From NCBI GenBank assembly GCA_903944255.1, contig CAJARE010000106.1, positions 1 to 23,347 of the forward strand: a stretch of DNA of 23,347 nucleotides, in the 5' to 3' direction. Both the position numbers and the translations under genes were made by a program. Of this stretch, positions 16,556-22,660 are shown one piece after another. The stretch's first letter is position 1. Each line of letters starts with the position of its first letter. The DNA is from an uncultured beta proteobacterium. GTDB taxonomy: Bacteria > Pseudomonadota > Gammaproteobacteria > Burkholderiales > Burkholderiaceae. A model generated the notes under the pieces. The model ran no database searches. It saw nothing but the letters and a program-made list of their open reading frames with translations, and had not been told where the DNA came from.

Positions 16556-17200
16556 ATGAATACAACTCGCTTTTGCTTAGTGCGCCACGGGGAAACCAAT
16601 TGGAATGTTGAGGGCCGCTTACAAGGCCACACTGATGTCGACCTGAACGAACGTGGAATTGCTCAGGCGGCCCAAATGGCGAAGGCCATCAAAGCGATTA
16701 ATCTCCAATTTGATGTGCTCTACACCAGCGATTTGCTGCGCGCTGCTAAGACTGCAAATGCTATAGAAAAATTATTTAATACAAAGGCTATTGTTGATAG
16801 CTCATTAAGAGAGAGGCATCTCGGCGCATTTCAGGGGATTACGGCCAAGGAGGCTCCACTTTTTGACGCTGAACTTTGGAAAAGTCATATCAGCAGAGAT
16901 ATTCATCAAGAATTGCGTGGTGGCGAAAGTATTGCCCAGCTTGCACAGCGCGTTCAAAAGGCACTTGAAAAAATTCGCATGCAACATCTAGGTCAAACGA
17001 TTTTGGTGGTGAGTCATGGCGGCACTCTAGACATGATGTATAGGCTCGCCAGCAATCAAGCTCTTGACGCTGAAAGAGCTATCTCCGTACCCAATGCATC
17101 ACTAAACTGGATTAGTCACGATGGTAGCTCGTGGAAGGTAGATCGCTGGGCAGATACTAGCCATCTGGACACGCTGGCTTTAGATAACTTAGATCTATAG
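16556..17200 (+). CDS. Histidine phosphatase family protein (phosphoglycerate mutase-like)
   Basis: 214 residues of the branch-1 histidine phosphatase fold. The catalytic LVRHGET motif has H11 as the phosphorylated residue, and the second histidine is H154 in SHGGTLD. The LxxRHLGAFQG segment carries the usual acidic proton donor just before it (RERH). Relatives include GpmB-like enzymes, the cobalamin pathway phosphatase CobC and broad phosphatases. No cobalamin genes are nearby and the first third resembles GpmB-type proteins, so the substrate is left open. Confidence 0.9.
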   Translation: MNTTRFCLVRHGETNWNVEGRLQGHTDVDLNERGIAQAAQMAKAIKAINLQFDVLYTSDLLRAAKTANAIEKLFNTKAIVDSSLRERHLGAFQGITAKEAPLFDAELWKSHISRDIHQELRGGESIAQLAQRVQKALEKIRMQHLGQTILVVSHGGTLDMMYRLASNQALDAERAISVPNASLNWISHDGSSWKVDRWADTSHLDTLALDNLDL

Positions 17201-17207
17201 CCCTGAA

Positions 17208-17250
17208 AATCAAATACGCCACTGCGGTGACCTGAAGTGGCGTATTGATT
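17208..17250. repeat. Large imperfect inverted repeat between convergent genes
   Basis: AATCAAATACGCCACT on the left pairs with AGTGGCGTATTGATT on the right (15 pairs, one bulged A) around a 12-base loop. It lies just after the phosphatase stop and before the stop of the convergent 62-residue gene. The transcript tails are only moderately T-rich (TTTGATTTT on the minus side), so it is a plausible bidirectional terminator but not a textbook one. Confidence 0.65.
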
Positions 17251-17262
17251 TGGACAGCAGCT

Positions 17263-17451
17263 TTATTTAAGGGAATGCTTTGCCTGCTCAGAGGCACAGA
17301 AATCCACAATCACATCGGCAAAATTCAAATACCGTACATTACTTTTTCTAAAGCTATCAAGCTCTGAAGTAACTGGAGATGCTTGGGCTTTAAATCCAGC
17401 ATCCTCATAGCCTGGATGATATGGGGCCTCTTCAACAAATTTATTAGTCAT
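17263..17451 (-). CDS. 62-residue protein downstream of glycine riboswitch
   Basis: 62 residues beginning MTNKFVEEAPYHPGYEDAG. No signal peptide, membrane helix or recognised domain. The first half is proline- and glycine-rich and probably flexible; the second half (VRYLNFADVIVDFCASEQAK) could form one or two short elements with a single cysteine. AAGGA sits about 7 bases before the ATG, which supports real translation. It is the first sizeable gene downstream of the tandem glycine riboswitch on the same strand, about 170 bases after it, so it is the best candidate for the controlled product. It could also be a remnant of a larger gene. Confidence 0.6.
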   Translation of the reverse strand: MTNKFVEEAPYHPGYEDAGFKAQASPVTSELDSFRKSNVRYLNFADVIVDFCASEQAKHSLK

Positions 17452-17540
17452 GTGTTTTTCCTTAAGTTAGTAAGCGCCCAATTGCAAAAAGCTATTGAGC
17501 AAAATCAATTGAGTCTACTGATGTAGGTCGATACGAATTA

Positions 17541-17609
17541 CTAACTTATGTGATCAGAGTATGCATACGAATTCTCCCAAATACAGCCCATCAGATACAT
17601 GAAATCCAT
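17541..17609 (-). CDS. Possible 22-residue leader peptide after the riboswitch
   Basis: An ATG 16 bases after aptamer 2 opens MDFMYLMGCIWENSYAYSDHIS and stops at TAG. The AGGGGGAG at 17624-17631 would be a strong ribosome binding site but is 14 bases from the ATG. The ATG lies inside two mutually exclusive small hairpins: ATCCAT/ATGGAT (17604-17619) and ACATG/CATGT (17597-17611). That arrangement would suit translational control, but a chance frame of this length is common. Confidence 0.25.
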   Translation of the reverse strand: MDFMYLMGCIWENSYAYSDHIS

Positions 17610-17624
17610 GTAGATGGATGCCGC

Positions 17625-17811
17625 TCCCCCTGTCCCTGATACCTGAGAGATTCACACTAAGCCTAGCTTAGTGCTTGCTCCTTCGGTGCGCCATAAAGAT
17701 GGCGACTCTCCAGACGGCTATTTAGGATAAGCAGTACCTTCCTGGTGGATACCTGAGCGTTCATGGGAGTTTGCGCCTTCGGTGGAGGGATACCCCTCAC
17801 TCTCCTGCTTG
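17625..17811 (-). promoter_or_regulatory. Tandem glycine riboswitch
   Basis: Two consecutive glycine aptamers read on the minus strand. Aptamer 1 (17810-17729) starts AAGCAGGAGAG and closes with CTGCTT, which pairs with AAGCAG as P1. It has a GAGGG-GTAT-CCCTC arm, then ACCGAAGGCGCAAAC and GCTCAGGTA. Aptamer 2 (about 17716-17625) has GGAGAG, a perfect CGCCAT/ATGGCG arm, ACCGAAGGAGCAAGC, a perfect CACTAAGC/GCTTAGTG arm, then CTCTCAGGTATCAGGGACAG. GGAGAG, CCGAAGG and CTCTCAGG are the conserved blocks of the glycine riboswitch (Rfam gcvT family). Aptamer 1 has GCTCAGG where CTCTCAGG is usual. No classical terminator follows; the next 170 bases hold two small competing hairpins and then the 62-residue gene. 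Together with its promoter this explains the otherwise gene-free stretch 17452-17866. Confidence 0.92.
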
Positions 17812-17816
17812 AATAA

Positions 17817-17822
17817 ATTATA
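17817..17822 (-). promoter_or_regulatory. -10 box of the riboswitch transcript
   Basis: The minus strand reads TATAAT, placing the transcription start near 17811, exactly where P1 of aptamer 1 begins. The -35 is weak (GTAATA at 17 bases). The position agrees so well with the riboswitch boundary that the assignment is likely. Confidence 0.7.
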
Positions 17823-17827
17823 TCCTG

Positions 17828-17842
17828 ATACTTATAAAGTAT
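17828..17842. promoter_or_regulatory. Dyad ATACTT-ATA-AAGTAT in riboswitch promoter
   Basis: A perfect 6-3-6 inverted repeat lies between the -10 box and the -35 position of the riboswitch promoter. It is a candidate operator for an unidentified regulator. As a hairpin it is AU-only with no following U tract, so it is not a convincing terminator for the ModA-like gene. Confidence 0.4.
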
Positions 17843-17866
17843 TACTAGTGTTATCGTCTTTTGAGC

Positions 17867-18664
17867 TTACCAAGGCAAGGCTGGCAAGACTGGCTTTAGT
17901 CCCGCCTTTTGAATAGTAGGGGCTGCCTTAGGCGATGCTAGAAATGCAATCAAATCTTGAGATGCGGCTAAGTTGTTGACATTATTAGTAATGCCCGCAG
18001 AAAACAAAACGGTCTTTTGTGCCTCGGGGGGAAGCTCCCCAATAAAATCTACACCAGGAATTGGCAGTAGCTCGCTTACTTGCTGAAAACCCAATTCTGC
18101 CTCACCTCTGGCCACAACCGAAGCAACTCGCTCGCTATAAATCTTTTTGGCCGTTTTATCCATTTGCTCTGCAATGCCCATTTTGGGAAATAATTCAGTA
18201 GATAAATACACACCGCTAGCACTAGCAGAATAGGCCACCGACTTAGCATTCAGTAAAGCTTGCTTTAGGCCAGTCATAGTACTGATATCCGGTTTGGGTG
18301 CGCCACTTTTAACGACTGCCCCCATTACGGAGGCTACTAAATCTACCCTGGTGCCAGACTGCACAGCACCACTCTTTATAAAACCTTCCAGGGCTGGTCC
18401 TGCCAAAATGAGTACATCAAACTTTTCTCCGCGCCCCAATCTGGTAGGAATGGAATCGGTAGCAGCCCCCATTGAAGAACCATAAGAAATAATGACCTTA
18501 TTAGGGGATTGCTTCTCATATTCAGGAACTAAAGTTTTTAATGCTTCAGCAAAAGCACCCGAAGTAATGACCTGAATATCAGCAGCAAGTGCACTGCCTA
18601 AAAGTAAAGCGCTCAGGAGAAAAGAAAATACTGTATTTTTAAAAGCGTTCATCATTGTTTTCAT
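17867..18664 (-). CDS. ModA-like periplasmic substrate-binding protein
   Basis: 265 residues with a Sec signal peptide (hydrophobic core FSFLLSALLLGSALA, cleavage near residues 27-28). The mature type 2 periplasmic-binding fold has the ModA-like opening IQVITSGAFAEALKTLVPEYE, then FDVLILAGPALEGFI and VASVMGAVVKSGAPKPD. ModA proteins deliver molybdate to ModBC, but no modB or modC lies beside it. The opening T-S-G-A-F replaces the more common A-A-S-L pattern I expect in true ModA, so the ligand may be another small oxyanion or acid. ATG 18664 is used; ATGs at codons 4 and 5 are alternatives. The 168 bases between it and the phosphatase upstream hold only a 6-bp hairpin (18789-18805). Confidence 0.85.
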   Translation of the reverse strand: MKTMMNAFKNTVFSFLLSALLLGSALAADIQVITSGAFAEALKTLVPEYEKQSPNKVIISYGSSMGAATDSIPTRLGRGEKFDVLILAGPALEGFIKSGAVQSGTRVDLVASVMGAVVKSGAPKPDISTMTGLKQALLNAKSVAYSASASGVYLSTELFPKMGIAEQMDKTAKKIYSERVASVVARGEAELGFQQVSELLPIPGVDFIGELPPEAQKTVLFSAGITNNVNNLAASQDLIAFLASPKAAPTIQKAGLKPVLPALPW

Positions 18665-18832
18665 TGACCGTTATTTTTTCGATTTTAACCAGCTTTGACC
18701 ATTGTGCCGCTTGTGCTTCAATCATTTTGTCCGCCTAAGCCCTGCAAAACTGCATGAATTTTGGTTGGTGCGGTAACTAGTCTCACACAGGTTTTGGAGA
18801 AACCTAAAAGTATGCGAAGTAATTTTCATTCA

Positions 18833-20416
18833 CTAAGACAAGCGCTCTATTTTATTGGAATGAGACTGAACAATAAATTTAGCCAGTGTTTCAATACTTG
18901 TTTTTTCTTCCTGTGCATTGCTAACTACTCTGAGCGTTACCGTTAATGCCTTGGAGGTGAACTCAGCTATTCCGTAGCCCTTTTTACTAGCCTCAGCAAA
19001 AATAAAATGTGGGTTTTTAGCTAAGCGCGCATCTAAAAATTTGGCGCCATTACTAATAGATGTGATGCTAGTGCCACAGAATTCAACGCCCAATACAGGG
19101 CTGTCAAATTGATCGTAATCGGCCTTGATATATCCCACCCAATTTTCATGAACGTCTCCACCAAAAATGACGAGGTTTTTTACCTTGTTTTGAATGAATA
19201 GTTGATCCATTCTTTTTCTTGCCTCCGGAAATCCATCCCACCCATCATTCCAAATAAGTAATTGATCTCCGTTTGGAAAATAGCGTTGTGCATATAAAGT
19301 GGGCTGACCAATGACATTCCAAATATTTTGATTGGCATGACTCATCCTGCCCGCCACCCATCTTTCTTGATCTCCTCCTAAGATGCTTCGATCTGTCTTA
19401 TTAAGCTCTGCACAAGCTTTTGGATCAAAGATCGCTGACCCTCTACCAGATGGAGTGCACGCCGCTAGATCACGATACTGACGGTCATCTAAGATACAGA
19501 TATTTGCCAATCTTCCATATTGAAAGTCACCATAGATTCGCATCTCAGCGCCTTTCATCAAACCATTCACACCATCAATGAGCACTGAAGACCTTAGCGG
19601 CATATGTTCATAGTAAGCCTGATAAGCAGCGGCGCGCCTTGCAGGAAAGTCTGAAACAGAGGGTCCAAATGTGCCAGCGTTTAGACCTGCATAATCATTT
19701 TGTACTTCATGATCATCCCAAGTCATCAGCCAAGGACATGCTGCGTGCATCGCCTGTAAATTTTCATCTTTTTTATACAGCACATATCTTTTACGATAGT
19801 CATCAAGAGATATAGTAGGTCCACTATCGTGAGTTCTCACGCCCTTACGACCTGGGCCATATTCATAAATGTAGTCGCCCAAAAACATGACTAAATCAAC
19901 ATTTTCTGCTCGCATGTGCTGATAAGCACTGAAATATCCATGCTCATAATTCTGACAAGAGGCATAGGCAAGCTTTAAATGATCAACCGCTTGCTTTGGA
20001 GCGGGAAGGGTTCTTGTTCTGCCTACTGAGCTGACTTCGCCGCCCACCAAAAAGCGATAAAAAAACCATTGGTTTGCTGGTAATTGATTTACTTCAACGT
20101 GTACCGAATATGCCAATGCGGGGACAGCCAAAGATAAGCCCGATTGAATAATTTGAGAAAATTTTTGATCTTGTGCCAGCTCCCATTTAACCTCTATGGG
20201 TTCATTCGGTAAACGACTAGAAAATAGTCCGTCATCTATAAGCCTGGTCCACAACACGATGGACTGATCTGTAGGCGAGCCACTAGCGACACCAAGAATA
20301 AATGGATTTTTATCAAACCTTATTTGGGCATAAGTTGATCTCGAATACGGCAAAACGAGTGTTGCCAAGGACAAGGCCTTCAAAAGATCTCTTCTGGTTT
20401 TGTAAAACTCATTCAT
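18833..20416 (-). CDS. phoD: PhoD-type alkaline phosphatase/phosphodiesterase
   Basis: PhoD enzymes cleave phosphate mono- and diesters outside the cytoplasm. The N-terminus has a twin-arginine signal (TRRDLLK with R8-R9, hydrophobic stretch, A30 near the cleavage site), expected for a metal-loaded Tat substrate. An N-terminal PhoD domain (FILGVASGSPTDQSIVLWTRL) leads into the metallophosphatase core: C154, FLGDYIYEY with D181 and Y184, WDDHEVQND with D234, D235, H236 and N240, and FGGDVHENW. The 527 residues are normal. No clear Pho box was seen in the 111-base gap shared with the divergent outer-membrane protein gene. Confidence 0.92.
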   Translation of the reverse strand: MNEFYKTRRDLLKALSLATLVLPYSRSTYAQIRFDKNPFILGVASGSPTDQSIVLWTRLIDDGLFSSRLPNEPIEVKWELAQDQKFSQIIQSGLSLAVPALAYSVHVEVNQLPANQWFFYRFLVGGEVSSVGRTRTLPAPKQAVDHLKLAYASCQNYEHGYFSAYQHMRAENVDLVMFLGDYIYEYGPGRKGVRTHDSGPTISLDDYRKRYVLYKKDENLQAMHAACPWLMTWDDHEVQNDYAGLNAGTFGPSVSDFPARRAAAYQAYYEHMPLRSSVLIDGVNGLMKGAEMRIYGDFQYGRLANICILDDRQYRDLAACTPSGRGSAIFDPKACAELNKTDRSILGGDQERWVAGRMSHANQNIWNVIGQPTLYAQRYFPNGDQLLIWNDGWDGFPEARKRMDQLFIQNKVKNLVIFGGDVHENWVGYIKADYDQFDSPVLGVEFCGTSITSISNGAKFLDARLAKNPHFIFAEASKKGYGIAEFTSKALTVTLRVVSNAQEEKTSIETLAKFIVQSHSNKIERLS

Positions 20417-20527
20417 GCCTGAAATACTACCCCTAAATCCAGCACCCTAAGGATGGTTTTTCCTGGGCAGTAATGATGTATATTCATTTTCTATAGGCAA
20501 TTAGAATCACCTCACCAGGAGACGTAA

Positions 20528-21223
20528 ATGCAAATTCGGTCCTTTGTTTATAGTTTGATCTTGTGCGGTATTTCATCTACTGCACTCGCACAAAACTCAA
20601 AATTTTCAGGCCCCTATGCGCAATTTGGTATTGGCTATCAAACTGCATCTCCTTCTTTTTCCAACACAAGCCTAAGTGCAGCAGGGCAAACTCTTACACC
20701 GACTATTTCCGTTTCAAATGCTAGCGGCTTTACTGGCACAGTTGCAGCAGGATATAACTTTTTCTCAGGCACGCCCTTGTTACTGGGCCTTGGGATTGAA
20801 TACACACCATTTCCAACTTCAAATGCGACTGCCTCTGCAAGTTATAGCGGGAGCATCGGTACTTATCAAAACTCTGCCTCAGTACGCGTCAATAACTCAT
20901 TAAATATTTTTATAGCCCCAGGTTTGGCGCTGGATCAAAACAAGCTCTTATATGGCAAGGTGGGCTATACCGGCTCAAGCGCTAATGGCGTGAATACCGA
21001 TTTTTATATGGGCGGCACTAGTCTTGGTTTTGGTTATAAACAGATTATTAGTGCAGGCTTCTATGGATTTGCCGAATATAACTATGTTAATTATGGAAGC
21101 CTCAATCGCTCACTCAGTGGTAATTTAAAAACACCAGCAAACATCAGCGTTCCAGCTACGCTCAATTCAACTGTCACTGCCACCTCCACAAACCTACTAT
21201 TTGGCTTGGGCTACCAGTTCTAA
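20528..21223 (+). CDS. Outer-membrane beta-barrel protein
   Basis: 231 residues. A Sec signal peptide (MQIRSFVYSLILCGISSTALA, cleavage before QNSKF) precedes a Ser/Thr/Gly/Asn-rich mature chain with alternating hydrophobic residues and repeated strand ends (GPYAQFGIGYQ, GTVAAGYNFF, LLYGKVGYTG, YGFAEYNYVNYG). The last residue is phenylalanine (LLFGLGYQF), the usual outer-membrane insertion signal. Size suggests an 8-10 strand barrel of the OmpA/OmpX-like porin group; no specific function can be given. AGGAG lies 7 bases before the ATG. Confidence 0.88.
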   Translation: MQIRSFVYSLILCGISSTALAQNSKFSGPYAQFGIGYQTASPSFSNTSLSAAGQTLTPTISVSNASGFTGTVAAGYNFFSGTPLLLGLGIEYTPFPTSNATASASYSGSIGTYQNSASVRVNNSLNIFIAPGLALDQNKLLYGKVGYTGSSANGVNTDFYMGGTSLGFGYKQIISAGFYGFAEYNYVNYGSLNRSLSGNLKTPANISVPATLNSTVTATSTNLLFGLGYQF

Positions 21224-21224
21224 G

Positions 21225-21371
21225 TTACAAGCCAATACAAGCTACTGGCATATCCTGAAATGGAGTACCAGGAATGCAATTAACGCCCACTGGCGAATAG
21301 CTTCTTGCAAGACAGCCGCTTAAAAGAAAAGTCAGTAGCAGCGTTATCAATAGTAGAGGTCTTTTTTTCAT
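21225..21371 (-). CDS. 48-residue small lipoprotein
   Basis: Begins MKKRPLLLITLLLTFLLSGC: a basic start, a leucine-rich hydrophobic core and the lipobox L-S-G-C with C20 as the lipid site. The mature peptide of 29 residues has two cysteines (C32 and C45), with NCIPGTPFQDM between, that could form a disulfide. Support is a perfect TATAAT 38 bases upstream of the ATG, a weak AGAG ribosome site, and a stop 1 base from that of the convergent beta-barrel gene. I do not recognise a family. Confidence 0.65.
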   Translation of the reverse strand: MKKRPLLLITLLLTFLLSGCLARSYSPVGVNCIPGTPFQDMPVACIGL

Positions 21372-21408
21372 GTCAGCTCTATTCAGGGTAAGGTTGATAT
21401 TGAGGTAG

Positions 21409-21414
21409 ATTATA
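21409..21414 (-). promoter_or_regulatory. -10 box of the small lipoprotein gene
   Basis: The minus strand reads TATAAT, with TTGAAA 19 bases upstream as a distant -35. The expected start, near 21402, gives a leader of about 30 bases to the lipoprotein ATG. Confidence 0.5.
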
Positions 21415-21435
21415 CAAAGAGTATTACAGCTATTT

Positions 21436-21819
21436 TCAATGCTTGCTGATGCGATCTTTTGTATGCAGAAATAGTTTTTTCCCGATGATATTTAAAGCTA
21501 AAGAAATGATTGCAGTAAAAATACCAGTAACAATTGCTTCTGTAGCAAAGCCTCCAAAATGACTTGGGTGCACAATCAAGTCAGCTACGAATACCATGGC
21601 GCCAGTGATTGCAGCAACAATATATTTATTATTAAACCAGCGATGAGAAAAAAGGGAGAGAATCAGTACCCCAAGCCCAGTAAGCAAGCCCGTTTCAAGC
21701 GCTTTTTGAAGGTGCCCCATGGTGGCTAACCAAATATTACCCTGAACCATCACCAATAAGCAAGCTGGGGTAGCCTCACAAAATGGCGTAATAAATAATT
21801 TAAACTTTTGAGTAAGCAT
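21436..21819 (-). CDS. Small integral membrane protein, unknown function
   Basis: 127 residues with about three hydrophobic segments: GLLTGLGVLILSLFS (about 43-58), YIVAAITGAMVFVADLIV (about 66-83) and AIVTGIFTAIISLALNIIG (about 94-112). A conserved-looking N-terminal region carries PACLLVMVQGNIWLATMGH. No family recognised. It starts 10 bases after the Dph6-type fusion gene and is probably the last gene of that transcript, although the ATG lacks a clear ribosome binding site. Confidence 0.7.
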   Translation of the reverse strand: MLTQKFKLFITPFCEATPACLLVMVQGNIWLATMGHLQKALETGLLTGLGVLILSLFSHRWFNNKYIVAAITGAMVFVADLIVHPSHFGGFATEAIVTGIFTAIISLALNIIGKKLFLHTKDRISKH

Positions 21820-21829
21820 GTAGACCCAA

Positions 21830-22660
21830 TTAATATTTTTTCCAGCCCTTAGGAAAGACTAAGGTGTGTGCCTCACCATTTTCCAACATGGCATCTAAGC
21901 CACTATCTTTAATCTGCTGCACGAGCTCTTCAGTATAGGGTGTTCCTACCGCCAATACTTCTTTTGGCATTGTGAGCTCTGATGAAAGCGTAATCTCTAA
22001 TTCCATCGTATTTTGTAATTGCCACAATTGACTTAAGAGCTCTTCATAAGGAAGACCAAAAAGGGGGGTGTGGACAAGATACTGAGGCCAAGTATCAACG
22101 CGCCACTGACGAATACTCTCTAAATGCAGGTCACCAAAGACCAAACGATCAATCTGGGCCCCCGTTTGCGCAACAATTAAATTGAATGCTTCCTGAATGC
22201 TAGTTTTATAATCTGTATTGGGAAATAATGGCACGAGACATAAGGGTAGCTTTAAAAATTCTGCTTGCTTTGCAATATTTTTAATATGAATGTTTTGAAT
22301 GGAGACTCTACTAGTCAATGCGCCAAAGCTTGTCAGTAAGACGACCTTCTTTTTTTCCGCAAACAAGTGCTGCAAGGCTAATAGACTATCTTTTCCGCCC
22401 GACCAAAATAAAATATCGATACTCTCATCCTTGCCAGACCAATTCATTAACGCGGGCGCAGAAAATGACTGCTTGACAAGATTGGGGTCGCTGACATTAA
22501 TATGGCCATAAGGACAATGCCTACAAGAATTTCCACAACAAGTGCCTTGCTTTAGAAGGGTCTTACTCGTCAGAACTTGATACCCCGAGGCAGGGTCTAT
22601 ATAGGTATCGCGTCCAGCATTGCAAGCTGCTAGGTGCAATCTGTCAATCTCTGCATTCAA
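21830..22660 (-). CDS. DUF5522-like cysteine domain fused to Dph6-type ATP pyrophosphatase
   Basis: 276 residues. The N-terminal 53 residues carry DPASGYQVLTSKTLLKQG then C41-C42-x3-C46-R-H-C49-P-Y, the pattern of the DUF5522 family and suited to binding a metal. A linker leads to an ATP_bind_4 (DUF71, diphthine-ammonia ligase type) domain with the PP-loop S87-G-G-K-D-S92 and the C-terminal GEAHT (262-266). Eukaryotic Dph6 amidates diphthine on elongation factor 2, but bacteria lack diphthamide, so the bacterial substrate is unknown; an adenylation-plus-amidation reaction is inferred. The start is TTG, overlapping the glycosyltransferase stop as TTGA, with AAAGAGG 7 bases upstream. Confidence 0.85.
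   Translation of the reverse strand: MNAEIDRLHLAACNAGRDTYIDPASGYQVLTSKTLLKQGTCCGNSCRHCPYGHINVSDPNLVKQSFSAPALMNWSGKDESIDILFWSGGKDSLLALQHLFAEKKKVVLLTSFGALTSRVSIQNIHIKNIAKQAEFLKLPLCLVPLFPNTDYKTSIQEAFNLIVAQTGAQIDRLVFGDLHLESIRQWRVDTWPQYLVHTPLFGLPYEELLSQLWQLQNTMELEITLSSELTMPKEVLAVGTPYTEELVQQIKDSGLDAMLENGEAHTLVFPKGWKKY

Noticed and set aside
17559..17568. GTATGCATAC palindrome and the repeated ATACGAATT (17531 and 17565) as operator or attachment site
   Set aside because: Short, AT-rich and without any integrase or regulator nearby. They fall inside the riboswitch leader and are probably incidental.
17640..17660. TACCTGAGAG on the plus strand read as a TPP-type motif
   Set aside because: The complementary strand carries the full ordered set GGAGAG, CCGAAGG and CTCTCAGG with correct stems, which identifies a glycine riboswitch on the minus strand.
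18789..18805. Hairpin AGGTTT-TGGAG-AAACCT downstream of phoD as a terminator
   Set aside because: Only six pairs and no T tract on the minus strand, where the phosphatase transcript would end.
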